A DNA stretch of 64,000 bases from Balaenoptera acutorostrata. Taxonomy: Eukaryota; Chordata; Mammalia; Artiodactyla; Balaenopteridae. The stretch covers positions 186,001 to 250,000 of the forward strand of contig NW_026645885.1 of the NCBI RefSeq assembly GCF_949987535.1. Reading direction: 5' to 3'. The notes below the pieces were generated by a model, which saw only the letters and a list, made by a program, of their open reading frames with translations, had not been told where the DNA came from and made no database searches. Made by a program: the position numbers and the translations under genes. Shown here one piece after another: positions 22,860-35,167 of the stretch. The first letter of the stretch is position 1; each line of letters begins with the position of its first letter.

Positions 22860-24617
22860 TGAGTGGATTTAGGTACGACGATTCTAAGTGAAATAAGTCA
22901 CACAGAAAAAGACACTTATCATAAGATATCACTTCTAGAGGGAATGTAAAAACCGCTACACTTGAACTGAATTACAAAACAGAACAGAGACACACGTTTA
23001 GAAAACACACTATGGCTGCTGAACGGGCAAGGTGAGGTGGGGTGATGCATAAAACAAGGGTTTCAAATTAGCTCAGATACCATTCCATAAACCCAATATG
23101 TAAGAGACAAGACCTATTCCTTTTTCAGTGAACTGGACTCAACACCCCCTATTCACCGCACAAGAATATATCTGACTAGTAAGAATCTTCAAACCTATGT
23201 ATTGATATCTCTCTGTAAGTGAGTCAAGGGGGTGTAAAGCGGCATAAACACAGCCGTGAAAAGCAGCTAAACCCCATTATAAAAATAAATTACTTTTCAA
23301 AACCCGTGAAACAAAGACAGTGAAAGAGAGAGAAATTCTGCCAAAATTCGTTCAGGGGCTGTGATGCAACCTGGATTGACCATATCTAGACCCACAGCTG
23401 ATTGAGACATAAGGGTGGACACTCTTGGGGCTGAGAGGTTCGGTGAGGTTGGGTGAGCCAACGCAGACCCTTTCAAGTAATACTGCATGGTACCCATCCC
23501 ATGGGTCCCAAATCTCCAGGTTCAAGGGCATCTTCCTACATCGAAAACAGGCATGAGAAACCCAGAAGATGGTACACCGTGTGATCGGGAAAGGTTTCTA
23601 AAACGCACCTCATTTCTCATCTCCTTTGCTCGGGTTCGCCATTCCAGCCGATTTACTAGCCATCTCCTCCTTGGAGAATCAGCACCTTTAACCTCCTGTT
23701 CCGTACAGGTTGCAATTTGTCCTGAGGATGAACGGGAAGAGGGGGAACCAATGAGAGACTAGCTCTAGGTGTTGGGACAGGCACAGGTCACTCTATTTTC
23801 CCATCAGGAAGAAGAATTAAGCACAAGCTCAGCCTGCCCCCCAGAACCAGAAGAGGGCCTGAAGCAATCCTGCGCTTTTGCGGCCAGCTCCCAAAAAAGC
23901 GACTTGAAAAATGGAGCTCAGGGGCACTGCAATTCACAAACCTGCAGAGTTTTAAATGATACCTCTCGTCCACAAATATATTAAGGGAAGGCAACGAAGA
24001 GGCTTTGAAAGCAAGGCAGAATTGCAGGAAACAGATTTCAGGAGGTAGATTCGAATCACCTTGAAAGCACATGAAAAGCAGCAAAACGTGGACAATGATG
24101 CCCTTGGCCAAAAAGGGCGTATGCGTTTTTTCCTGAATATATTCAGGAAAAAACGCATACGCCCTTTTTGGCCAACCAAGCAACCTGGAAAGGCCAATCA
24201 GCGCTCCAAAGAAGTCTCGCTTCCCAGCGGGCAAAAGGGCCATGCGGAAAAAAGTGTCCAAACCAGAAATGCAGGACCGGCCATGGAGAAATGGGAGCCT
24301 TGCTACGCTGATGGGTGGGATGTAAATTGCCAACAGCCACTCTGGAGAAGTGTACGGTGTGTTCTGAAACATCTAAAAAACACAGCTTGGAGAGCATAGG
24401 GTACTTCCACTCATGGCCGTATAAATTGGGAAAACTAAAAATCAGCAAGACACAGGCACCCCAAAGTTTAGGGCTGCTCTGTTGACAAGAACCCCCACTT
24501 CATTACACCTTAAATATCCTAGGAAAGAGAAAAATGGATAAAGAATTTGTGGTCCTCATGTACAATGGAATATCACTCAGCCATGAAATCAACGTCATAA
24601 GGCTAGTAGCAGCACGA
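22860..24617 (+). repeat. Satellite unit 14 (1,758 bp)
   Basis: Palindrome 24104-24175, perfect. The 5' part follows units 12/13 (ACCATTCC) and the CATCTCCTCC deletion is present. Further on are TTCTGCCAAAA, GCGACTTG, AAAAGCAGC, CATGGCCG and GAATTTGTGG. Confidence 0.85.
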
Positions 24618-26375
24618 TGAGTGGATTTAGGTACGACGATTCTAAGTGAAATAAGTCACACAGAAAAAGACACTTATCATAAGATATCACTTCTAGAGGG
24701 AATGTAAAAACCGCTACACTTGAACTGAATTACAAAACAGAACAGAGTCACACGTTTAGAAAACACACTATGGCTGCTGAACGGGCAAGGTGAGGTGGGG
24801 TGATGCATAAAACAAGGGTTTCAAATTAGCTCAGATACCGTTCCATAAACCCAATATGTAAGAGACAAGACCTATTCCTTTTTCAGTGAACTGGACTCAA
24901 CACCCCCTATTCACCACACAAGAATATATCTGACTAGTAAGAATCTTCAAACCTATGTATTGATATCTCTCTGTAAGTGAGTCAAGGGGGTGTAAAGCGG
25001 CATAAACACAGCCGTGAAAAGCAGCTAAACCCCATTATAAAAATAAATTACTTTCCAAAACCCGTGAAACAAAGACAGTGAAAGAGAGAGAAATTCTTCC
25101 AAAATTCGTTCAGGGGCTGTGATGCAACCTGGATTGACCATATCTAGACCCACAGCTGATTGAGACATAAGGGTGGACACTCTTGGGGCTGAGAGGTTCG
25201 GTGAGGTTGGGTGAGCCAACGCAGACCCTTTCAAGTAATACTGCATGGTACCCATCCCATAGGTCCCAAATCTCCAGGTTCAAGGGCATCTTCCTAAGTC
25301 GAAAACAGGCATGAGAAACCCAGAAGATGGTACACCGTGTGATCGGGAAAGGTTTGTAAAACGCACCTCATTTCTCATCTCCTTTGCTCGGGTTCGCCAT
25401 TCCAGCCGATTTACTAGCCATCTCCCTCCTTGGAGAATCAGCACCTTTAACCTCCTGTTCCGTACAGGTTGCAATTTGTCCTGAGGATGAACGGGAAGAG
25501 GGGGAACCAATGAGAGACTAGCTCTAGGTGTTGGGACAGGCACAGGTCACTCTATTTTCCCATCAGGAAGAAGAATTAAGCACAAGCTCAGCCTGCCCCC
25601 CAGAACCAGAAGAGGGCCTGAAGCAATCCTGCGCTTTTGCGGCCCGCTCCCAAAAAAGCGAGTTGAAAAATGGAGCTCAGGGGCACTGCAATTCACAAAC
25701 CTGCAGAGTTTTAAATGATACCTCTCGTCCACAAATATATTAAGGGAAGGCAACGAAGAGGCTTTGAAAGCAAGGCAGAATTGCAGGAAACAGATTTCAG
25801 GAGGTAGATTCGAATCGCATTGAAAGCACATGAAAAGCGGCAAAATGTGGACAATGATGCCCTTGGCCAAAAAGGGCGTATGCGTTTTTTCCTGAATATA
25901 TTCAGGAAAAAACGCATACGCCATTTTTGGCCAACCAAGCAACGTGGAAAGGCCAATCAGCGCTCCAAAGAAGTCTTGCTTCCCAGCGGGCAAAAGGGCC
26001 ATGCGGAAAAAAGTGTCCAAACTAGAAATGCAGGACCGGCCATGGAGAAATGGGAGCCTTGCTACGCTGATGGGTGGGATGTAAATTGCCAACAGCCACT
26101 CTGGAGAAGTGTACGGTGTGTTCTGAAACATCTAAAAAACACAGCTTGGAGAGCATAGGGCACTTCCACTCATGGGCGTCTAAATTGGGAAAACTAAAAA
26201 TCAGCAAGACACAGGCACCCCAAAGTTTAGGGCTGCTCTGTTGACAAGAACCCCCACTTCATTACACCTTAAATATCCTAGTAAAGAGAAAAATGGATAA
26301 GAAGTTGTGGTCCTCATGTACAATGGAATATCACTCAGCCATGAAATCAACGTCATAAGGCTAGTAGCAGCACGA
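24618..26375 (+). repeat. Satellite unit 15 (1,758 bp)
   Basis: Palindrome 25863-25934 with one mismatch. The 1-bp deletion lies in GGATAAGAAG. Many private changes: CCCATAGGTCC, CCTAAGTCG, GGCCCGCTCC (also in units 31 and 33), CAACGTGG and CTAGTAAAG. Confidence 0.85.
25863..25934. mobile_element. 72-bp palindrome with one stem mismatch (unit 15)
   Basis: Arm position 61 is A (25923) instead of C, opposite G at position 12. Private to this unit. Confidence 0.55.
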
Positions 26376-28133
26376 TGAGTGGATTTAGGTACGACGATTC
26401 TAAGTGAAATAAGTCACACAGAAAAAGACACTTATCATAAGATATCACTTCTAGAGGGAATGTAAAAACCGCTACACTTGAACTGAATTACAAAACAGAA
26501 CAGAGTCGGACGTTTAGAAAACACACTATGGCTGCTGAACGGGCAAGGTGAGGTGGGGTGATGCATAAAACAAGGGTTTCAAATTAGCTCAGATACCGTT
26601 CCATAAACCCAATATGTAAGAGACAAGACCTATTCCTTTTTCAGTGAACTGGACTCAACACCCCCTATTCACCGCACAAGAATATATCTGACTAGTAAGA
26701 ATCTTCAAACCTATGTATTGATATCTCTCTGTAAGTGAGTCAAGGGGGTGTAAAGCGGCATAAACACAGCCGTGAAAAGCAGCTAAACCCCATTATAAAA
26801 ATAAATTACTTTTCAAAACGGGTGAAACAAAGACAGTGAAAGAGAGAGAAATTCTTACAAAATTCGTTCAGGGGCTGTGATGCAACCTGGATTGAGAATA
26901 TCTAGACCCACAGCTGATTGAGACATAAGGGTGGACACTCTTGGGGCTGAGAGGTTCGGTGAGGTTGGGTGAGCCAACGCAGACCCTTTCAAGTAATACT
27001 GCATGGTACCCATCCCATGGGTCCCAAATCTCCAGTTTCAAGGGCATCTTCCTACATTGAAAACAGGCATGAGAAACCCAGAAGATGGTACACCGTGTGA
27101 TCGGGAAAGGTTTGTAAAACGCACCTCATTTCTCATCTCCTTTGCTCGGGTTCGCCATTTCAGCCGATTTACTAGCCATCTCCCTCCTTGGAGAATCAGC
27201 ACCTTTAACCTCCTGTTCCGTACAGGTTGCAATTTGTCCTGAGGATGAACGGGAAGAGGGGGAACCAATGAGAGACTAGCTCTAAGTGTTGGGACAGGCA
27301 CAGGTCACTCTATTTTCCCATCAGGAAGAAGAATTAAGCACAAGATCAGCCTGCCCCCCAGAACCAGAAGAGGGCCTGAAGCAATCCTGCGCTTTTGCGG
27401 CCAGCTCCCAAAAAAGCGAGTTGAAAAATGGAGCTCAGGGGCACTGCAATTCACAAACCTGCAGAGTTTTAAATGATACCTCTCGTCCACAAATATATTA
27501 AGGGAAGGCAACGAAGAGGCTTTGAAAGCAAGGCAGAATTGCAGGAAACAGATTTCAGGAGGTAGATTCGAATCGCCTTGAAAGCACATGAAAAGCGGCA
27601 AAACGTGGACAATGATGCCCTTGGCCAAAAAGGGCGTATGCGTTTTTTCCTGAATATATTCAGGAAAAAATGCATACGCCCTTTTTGGCCAACCAAGCAA
27701 CCTGGAAAGGCCAATCAGCGCTCCAGAGAAGTCTCGCTTCCCAGTGGGAAAACGGCCATGCGGAAAAAAGTGTCCAAACCAGAAATGCAGGACCGGCCAT
27801 GGAGAAATGGGAGCCTTGCTACGCTGATGGGTGGGATGTAAATTGCCAACAGCCACTCTGGAGAAGTGTACGGTGTGTTCTGAAACATCTAAAAAACACA
27901 GCTTGGAGAGCATAGGGCACTTCCACTCATGGGCGTATAAATCGGGAAAACTAAAAATCAGCAAGACACAGGCACCCCAAAGTTTAGGGCTGCTCTGTTG
28001 ACAAGAACCCCCACTTCATTACACCTTAAATATCCTAGGAAAGAGAAAAATGGATAAAGAAGTTGGGGTCCTCATGTACAATGGAATATCACTCAGCCAT
28101 GAAATCAACGTCATAAGGCTAGTAGCAGCACGA
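26376..28133 (+). repeat. Satellite unit 16 (1,758 bp)
   Basis: Palindrome 27621-27692 with the G.T pair; GGGAAAACGG deletion. Shared with unit 17: CCATTTCAG, CTAAGTGTTGG, CAAGATCAG and AATCGGG. Private: GTCGGACG, TTGAGAATATC and CCAGTTTCAAG. Confidence 0.85.
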
Positions 28134-29891
28134 TGAGTGGATTTAGGTACGACGATTCTAAGTGAAATAAGTCACACAGAAAAAGACACTTATCATAAGA
28201 TATCACTTCTAGAGGGAATGTAAAAACCGCTACACTTGAACTGAATTACAAAACAGAACAGAGACACACGTTTAGAAAACACACTATGGCTGCTGAACGG
28301 GCAAGGTGAGGTGGGGTGATGCATAAAACAAGGGTTTCAAATTAGCTCAGATACCGTTCCATAAACCCAATATGTAAGAGACAAGACCTATTCCTTTTTC
28401 AGTGAACTGGACTCAACACCCCCTATTCACCGCACAAGAATATATCTGAGTAGTAAGAATCTTCAAACCTATGTATTGATATCTCTCTGTAAGTGAGTCA
28501 AGGGGGTGTAAAGCGGCATAAACACAGCCGTGAAAAGCAGCTAAACCCCATTATAAAAATAAATTACTTTTCAAAACCCGTGAAACAAAGACAGTGAAAG
28601 AGAGAGAAATTCTTACAAAATTCGTTCAGGGGCTGTGATGCAACCTGGATTGACCATATCTAGACCCACAGCTGATTGAGACATAAGGGTGGACACTCTT
28701 GGGGCTGAGAGGTTCGGTGAGGTTGGGTGAGCCAACGCAGACCCTTTCAAGTAATACTGCATGGTACCCATCCCATGGGTCCCAAATCTCCAGGTTCAAG
28801 GGCATCTTCCTACATCGAAAACAGGCATGAGAAACCCAGAAGATGGTACACCGTGTGATCGGGAAAGGTTTGTAAAACGCACCTCATTTCTCATCTCCTT
28901 TGCTCGGGTTCGCCATTTCAGCCGATTTACTAGCCATCTCCCTCCTTGGAGAATCAGCACCTTTAACCTCCTGTTCCGTACAGGTTGCAATTTGTCCTGA
29001 GGATGAACGGGAAGAGGGGGAACCAATGAGAGACTAGCTCTAAGTGTTGGGACAGGCACAGGTCACTCTATTTTCCCATCAGGAAGAAGAATTAAGCACA
29101 AGATCAGCCTGCCCCCCAGAACCAGAAGAGGGCCTGAAGCAATCCTGCGCTTTTGCGGCCAGCTCCCAAAAAAGCGAGTTGAAAAATGGAGCTCAGGGGC
29201 ACTGCAATTCACAAACCTGCAGAGTTTTAAATGATACCTCTCGTCCACAAATATATTAAGGGAAGGCAACGAAGAGGCTTTGAAAGCAAGGCAGAATTGC
29301 AGGAAACAGATTTCAGGAGGTAGATTCGAATCGCCTTGAAAGCACATGAAAAGCGGCAAAACGTGGACAATGATGCCCTTGGCCAAAAAGGGCGTATGCG
29401 TTTTTTCCTGAATATATTCAGGAAAAAATGCATACGCCCTTTTTGGCCAACCAAGCAACCTGGAAAGGCCAATCAGCGCTCCAAAGAAGTCTCGCTTCCC
29501 AGTGGGAAAACGGCCATGCGGAAAAAAGTGTCCAAACCAGAAATGCAGGACCGGCCATGGAGAAATGGGAGCCTTGCTACGCTGATGGGTGGGATGTAAA
29601 TTGCCAACAGCCACTCTGGAGAAGTGTACGGTGTGTTCTGAAACATCTAAAAAACACAGCTTGGAGAGCATAGGGCACTTCCACTCATGGGCGTATAAAT
29701 CGGGAAAACTAAAAATCAGCAAGACACAGGCACCCCAAAGTTTAGGGCTGCTCTGTTGACAAGAACCCCCACTTCATTACACCTTAAATATCCTAGGAAA
29801 GAGAAAAATGGATAAAGAAGTTGGGGTCCTCATGTACAATGGAATATCACTCAGCCATGAAATCAACGTCATAAGGCTAGTAGCAGCACGA
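28134..29891 (+). repeat. Satellite unit 17 (1,758 bp)
   Basis: Palindrome 29379-29450 with the G.T pair. The 3' half is near-identical to unit 16; the 5' end (AGAGACAC, TCTGAGTAG) is shared with unit 18. Confidence 0.85.
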
Positions 29892-31650
29892 TGAGTGGAT
29901 TTAGGTACGACGATTCTAAGTGAAATAAGTCACACAGAAAAAGACACTTATCATAAGATATCACTTCTAGAGGGAATGTAAAAACCGCTACACTTGAACT
30001 GAATTACAAAACAGAACAGAGACACACGTTTAGAAAACACACTATGGCTGCTGAACGGGCAAGGTGAGGTGGGGTGATGCATAAAACAAGGGTTTCAAAT
30101 TAGCTCAGATACCGTTCCATAAACCCAATATGTAAGAGACAAGACCTATTCCTTTTTCAGTGAACTGGACTCAACACCCCCTATTCACCGCACAAGAATA
30201 TATCTGAGTAGTAAGAATCTTCAAACCTATGTATTGATATCTCTCTGTAAGTGAGTCAAGGGGGTGTAAAGCGGCATAAACACAGCCGTGAAAAGCAGCT
30301 AAACCCCATTATAAAAATAAATTACTTTTCAAAACCCGTGAAACAAAGACAGTGAAAGAGAGAGAAATTCTTACAAAATTCGTTCAGGGGCTGTGATGCA
30401 ACCTGGATTGACCATATCTAGACCCACAGCTGATTGAGACATAAGGGTGGACACTCTTGGGGCTGAGAGGTTCGGTGAGGTTGGGTGAGCCAACGCAGAC
30501 CCTTTCAAGTAATACTGCATGGTACCCATCCCATGGGTCCCAAATCTCCAGGTTCAAGGGCATCTTCCTACATCGAAAACAGGCATGAGAAACCCAGAAG
30601 ATGGTACACCGTGTGATCGGGAAAGGTTTGTAAAACGCACCTCATTTCTCATCTCCTTGGCTCGGGTTCGCCATTCCAGCCGATTTACTAGCCATCTCCC
30701 TCCTTGGAGAATCAGCACCTTTAACCTCCTGTTCCGTACAGGTTGCAATTTGTCCTGAGGATGAACGGGAAGAGGGGGAACCAATGAGAGACTAGCTCTA
30801 GGTGTTGGGACAGGCACAGGTCACTCTATTTTCCCATCAGGAAGAAGAATTAAGCACAAGCGCAGCCTGCCCCCCAGAACCAGAAGAGGGCCTGAAGCAA
30901 TCCTGCGCTTTTGCGGCCAGCTCCCAAAAAAGCGAGTTGAAAAATGGAGCTCAGGGGCACTGCAATTCACAAACCTGCAGAGTTTTAAATGATACCTCTC
31001 GTCCACAAATATATTAAGGGAAGGCAACGAAGAGGCTTTGAAAGCAAGGCAGAATTGCAGGAAACAGATTTCAGGAGGTAGATTCGAATCGCCTTGAAAG
31101 CACATGAAAAGCGGCAAAACGTGGACAATGATGCCCTTGGCCAAAAAGGGCGTATGCGTTTTTTCCTGAATATATTCAGGAAAAAACGCATACGCCCTTT
31201 TTGGCCAACCAAGCAACCTGGAAAGGCCAATCAGCGCTCCAAAGAAGTCTCGCTTCCCAGCGGGCAAAAGGGCCATGCGGAAAAAAGTGTCCAAACCAGA
31301 AATGCAGGACCGGCCATGGAGAAATGGGAGCCTTGCTACGCTGATGGGAGGGATGTAAATTGCCAACAGCCACTCTGGAGAAGTGTACGGTGTGTTCTGA
31401 AACATCTAAAAAACACAGCTTGGAGAGCATAGGGCACTTCCACTCATGGGCGTATACATTGGGCAAACTAAAAATCAGCAAGACACAGGCACCCCAAAGT
31501 TTAGGGCTGCTCTGTTGACAAGAACCCCCACTTCATTACACCTTAAATATCCTAGGAAAGAGAAAAATGGATAAAGAAGTTGGGGTCCTCATGTACAATG
31601 GAATATCACTCAGCCATGAAATCAACGTCATAAGGCTAGTAGCAGCACGA
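29892..31650 (+). repeat. Satellite unit 18 (1,759 bp)
   Basis: Palindrome 31137-31208, perfect. The 5' part follows unit 17. Private: TCCTTGGCTCGG, AAGCGCAGCC, GATGGGAGGG and ATTGGGCAAAC. Confidence 0.85.
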
Positions 31651-33408
31651 TGAGTGGATTTCGGTACGACGATTCTAAGTGAAATAAGTCACACAGAAAA
31701 AGACACTTATCCTAAGATATCACTTCTAGAGGGAATGTAAAAGCCGCTACACTTGAACTGAATTACAAAACAGAACAGAGAGACACGTTTAGAAAACACA
31801 CTATGGCTGCTGAACGGGCAAGGTGAGGTGGGGTGATGCATAAAACAAGGGTTTCAAATTAGCTCAGATACCGTTCCATAAACCCAATATGTAAGAGACA
31901 AGACCTATTCCTTTTTCAGTGAACTGGACTCAACACCCCCTATTCACCGCACAAGAATATATCTGACTAGTAAGAATCTTCAAACCTATGTATTGATATC
32001 TCTCTGTAAGTGAGTCAAGGGGGTCTAAAGCGGCATAAACACAGCCGTGAAAAGCAGCTAAACCCCATTATAAAAATAAATTACTTTTCAAAACCCGTGA
32101 AACAAAGACAGTGAAAGAGAGAGAAATCCTTACAAAATTCGTTCAGGGGCTGTGATGCAACCTGGATTGACCATATCTAGACCCACAGCTGATTGAGACA
32201 TAAGGGTGGACACTCTTGGGGCTGAGAGGTTCGGTGAGGTTGGGTGAGCCAACGCAGACCCTTTCAAGTAATACTGCATGGTACCCATCCCATGGGTCCC
32301 AAATCTCCAGGTTCAAGGGCATCTTCCTACATCGAAAACAGGCATGAGAAACCCAGAAGATGGTACACCGTGTGATCGGGAAAGGTTTCTAAAACGCACC
32401 TCATTTCTCATCTCCTTTGCTCGGGTTCGCCATTCCAGCCGATTTACTAGCCATCTCCTCCTTGGAGAATCAGCACCTTTAACCTCCTGTTCCGTACAGG
32501 TTGCAATATGTCCTGAGGATGAACGGGAAGAGGGGGAACCAATGAGAGAATAGCTCTAGGTGTTGGGACAGGCACAGGTCACTCTATTTTCCCATCAGGA
32601 AGAAGAATTAAGCACAAGCTCAGCCTGCCCCCCAGAACCAGAAGAGGGCCTGAAGCAATCCTGCGCTTTTGCGGCCAGCTCCCAAAAAAGCGAGTTGAAA
32701 AATGGAGCTCAGGGGCACTGCAATTCACAAACCTTCAGAGTTTTAAATGATACCTCTCGTCCACAAATATATTAAGGGAAGGCAACGAAGAGGCTTTAAA
32801 AGCAAGGCAGAATTGCAGGAAACAGATTTCAGGAGGTAGATTCGAATCGCCTTGAAAGCACATGAAAAGCGGCAAAACGTGGACAATGATGCCCTTGGCC
32901 AAAAAGGGCGTATGCGTTTTTTCCTGAATATATTCAGGAAAAAACGCATACGCCCTTTTTGGCCAACCAAGCAACCTGGAAAGGCCAATCAGCGCTCCAA
33001 AGAAGTCTCGCTTCCCAGCGGGCAAAAGGGCCATGCGGAAAAAAGTGTCCAAACCAGAAATGCAGGACCGGCCATGGAGAAATGGGAGCCTTGCTACGCT
33101 GATGGGTGGGATGTAAATTGCCAACAGCCACTCTGGAGAAGTGTACGGTGTGTTCTGAAACATCTAAAAAACACAGCTTGGAGAGCATAGGGCACTTCCA
33201 CTCATGGCCGTATAAATTGGGAAAATTAAAAATCAGCAAGACACAGGCACCCCAAAGTGTAGGGCTGCTCTGTTGACAAGAACCCCCACTTCATTACACC
33301 TTAAATATCCTAGGAAAGAGAAAAATGGATAAAGAATTTGTGGTCCTCATGTACAATGGAATATCACTCAGCCAAGAAATCAACTTCATAAGGCTAGTAG
33401 CAGCACGA
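31651..33408 (+). repeat. Satellite unit 19 (1,758 bp)
   Basis: Palindrome 32895-32966, perfect; CATCTCCTCC deletion. Unusually many private changes: TTTCGGTACG, AAAAGCCGC, GGGGGTCTAA, AAATCCTT, GCAATATG, GAGAATAG, ACCTTCAG, AGTGTAGG and GCCAAGAAATC. Confidence 0.85.
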
Positions 33409-35167
33409 TGAGTGGATTTAGGTACGACGATTCTAAGTGAAATAAGTCACACAGAAAAAGACACTTATCATAAGATATCACTTCTAGAGGGAATGTAAAA
33501 ACCGCTACACTTGAACTGAATTACAAAACAGAACAGAGTCACACGTTTAGAAAACACACTATGGCTGCTGAACGGGCAAGGTGAGGTGGGGTGATGCATA
33601 AAACAAGGGTTTCAAATTAGCTCAGATACCGTTCCATAAACCCAATATGTAAGAGACAAGACCTATTCCTTTTTCAGTGAACTGGACTCAACACCCCCTA
33701 TTCACCACACAAGAATATATCTGACTAGTAAGAATCTTCAAACCTATGTATTGATATCTCTCTGTAAGTGAGTCAAGGGGGTGTAAAGCGGCATAAACAC
33801 AGCCGTGAAAAGCAGCTAAACCCCATTATAAAAATAAATTACTTTTCAAAACGGGTGAAACAAAGACAGTGAAAGAGAGAGAAATTCTTACAAAATTCGT
33901 TCAGGGGCTGTGATGCAACCTGGATTGACCATATCTAGACCCACAGCTGATTGAGACATAAGGGTGGACACTCTTGGGGCTGAGAGGTTCGGTGAGGTTG
34001 GGTGAGCCAACGCAGACCCTTTCAAGTAAAACTGCATGGTACCCATCCCATGGGTCCCAAATCTCCAGGTTCAAGGGCATCTTCCTACATTGAAAACAGG
34101 CATGAGAAACCCAGAAGATGGTACACCGTGTGATCGGGAAAGGTTTGTAAAACGCACCTCATTTCTCATCTCCTTTGCTCGGGTTCGCCATTCCAGCCGA
34201 TTTACTAGCCATCTCCCTCCTTGGAGAATCAGCACCTTTAACCTCCTGTTCCGTACAGGTTGCAATTTGTCCTGACGATGAACGGGAAGAGGGGGAACCA
34301 ATGAGAGACTAGCTCTAAGTGTTGGGACAGGCACAGGCCACTCTATTTTCCCATCAGGAAGAAGAATTAAGCACAAGCTCAGCCTGCCCCCCAGAACCAG
34401 AAGAGGGCCTGAAGCAATCCTGCGCTTTTGCGGCCAGCTCCCAAAAAAGCGAGTTGAAAAATGGAGCTCAGGGGCACTGCAATTCACAAACCTGCAGAGT
34501 TTTAAATGATACCTCTCGTCCACAAATATATTACGGGAAGGCAACGAAGAGGCTTTGAAAGCAAGGCAGAATTGCAGGAAACAGATTTCAGGAGGTAGAT
34601 TCGAATCGCCTTGAAAGCACATGAAAAGCGGCAAAACGTGGACAATGATGCCCTTGGCCAAAAAGGGCGTATGCGTTTTTTCCTGAATATATTCAGGAAA
34701 AAACGCATACGCCCTTTTTGGCCAACCAAGCAACCTGGAAAGGCCAATCAGCGCTCCAAAGAAGTCTCGCTTCCCAGCGGGCAAAAGGGCCATGCGGAAA
34801 AAAGTGTCCAAACCAGAAATGCAGGACCGGCCATGGAGAAATGGGAGCCTTGCTACGCTGATGGGTGGGATGTAAATTGCCAACAGCCACTCTGGAGAAG
34901 TGTACGGTGTGTTCTGAAACATCTAAAAAACACAGCTTGGAGAGCATAGGGCACTTCCACTCATGGGCGTCTAAATTGGGAAAACTAAAAATCAGCAAGA
35001 CACAGGCACCCCAAAGTTTAGGGCTGCTCTGTTGACAAGAACCCCCACTTCATTACACCTTAAATATCCTAGCAAAGAGAAAAATGGATAAAGAAGTTGG
35101 GGTCCTCATGTACAATGGAATATCACTCAGCCATGAAATCAACGTCATAAGGCTAGTAGCAGCACGA
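33409..35167 (+). repeat. Satellite unit 20 (1,759 bp)
   Basis: Palindrome 34654-34725, perfect. It has TATTACGGG without the linked G.T palindrome, so the type A haplotype is broken. Shared with unit 16: AAAACGGGTG and CATTGAAAAC. Private: CCTGACGATG, and CAGGCCACTC, which removes an antisense stop. Confidence 0.85.

Noticed and set aside
34036..34275. Short sense open frames of 66-91 codons at fixed unit positions (for example starting at the GGTACCCATCCCATGGG block)
   Set aside because: They lie in the unassigned part of the unit, are changed by 1-bp indels without consequence, and resemble no known protein.
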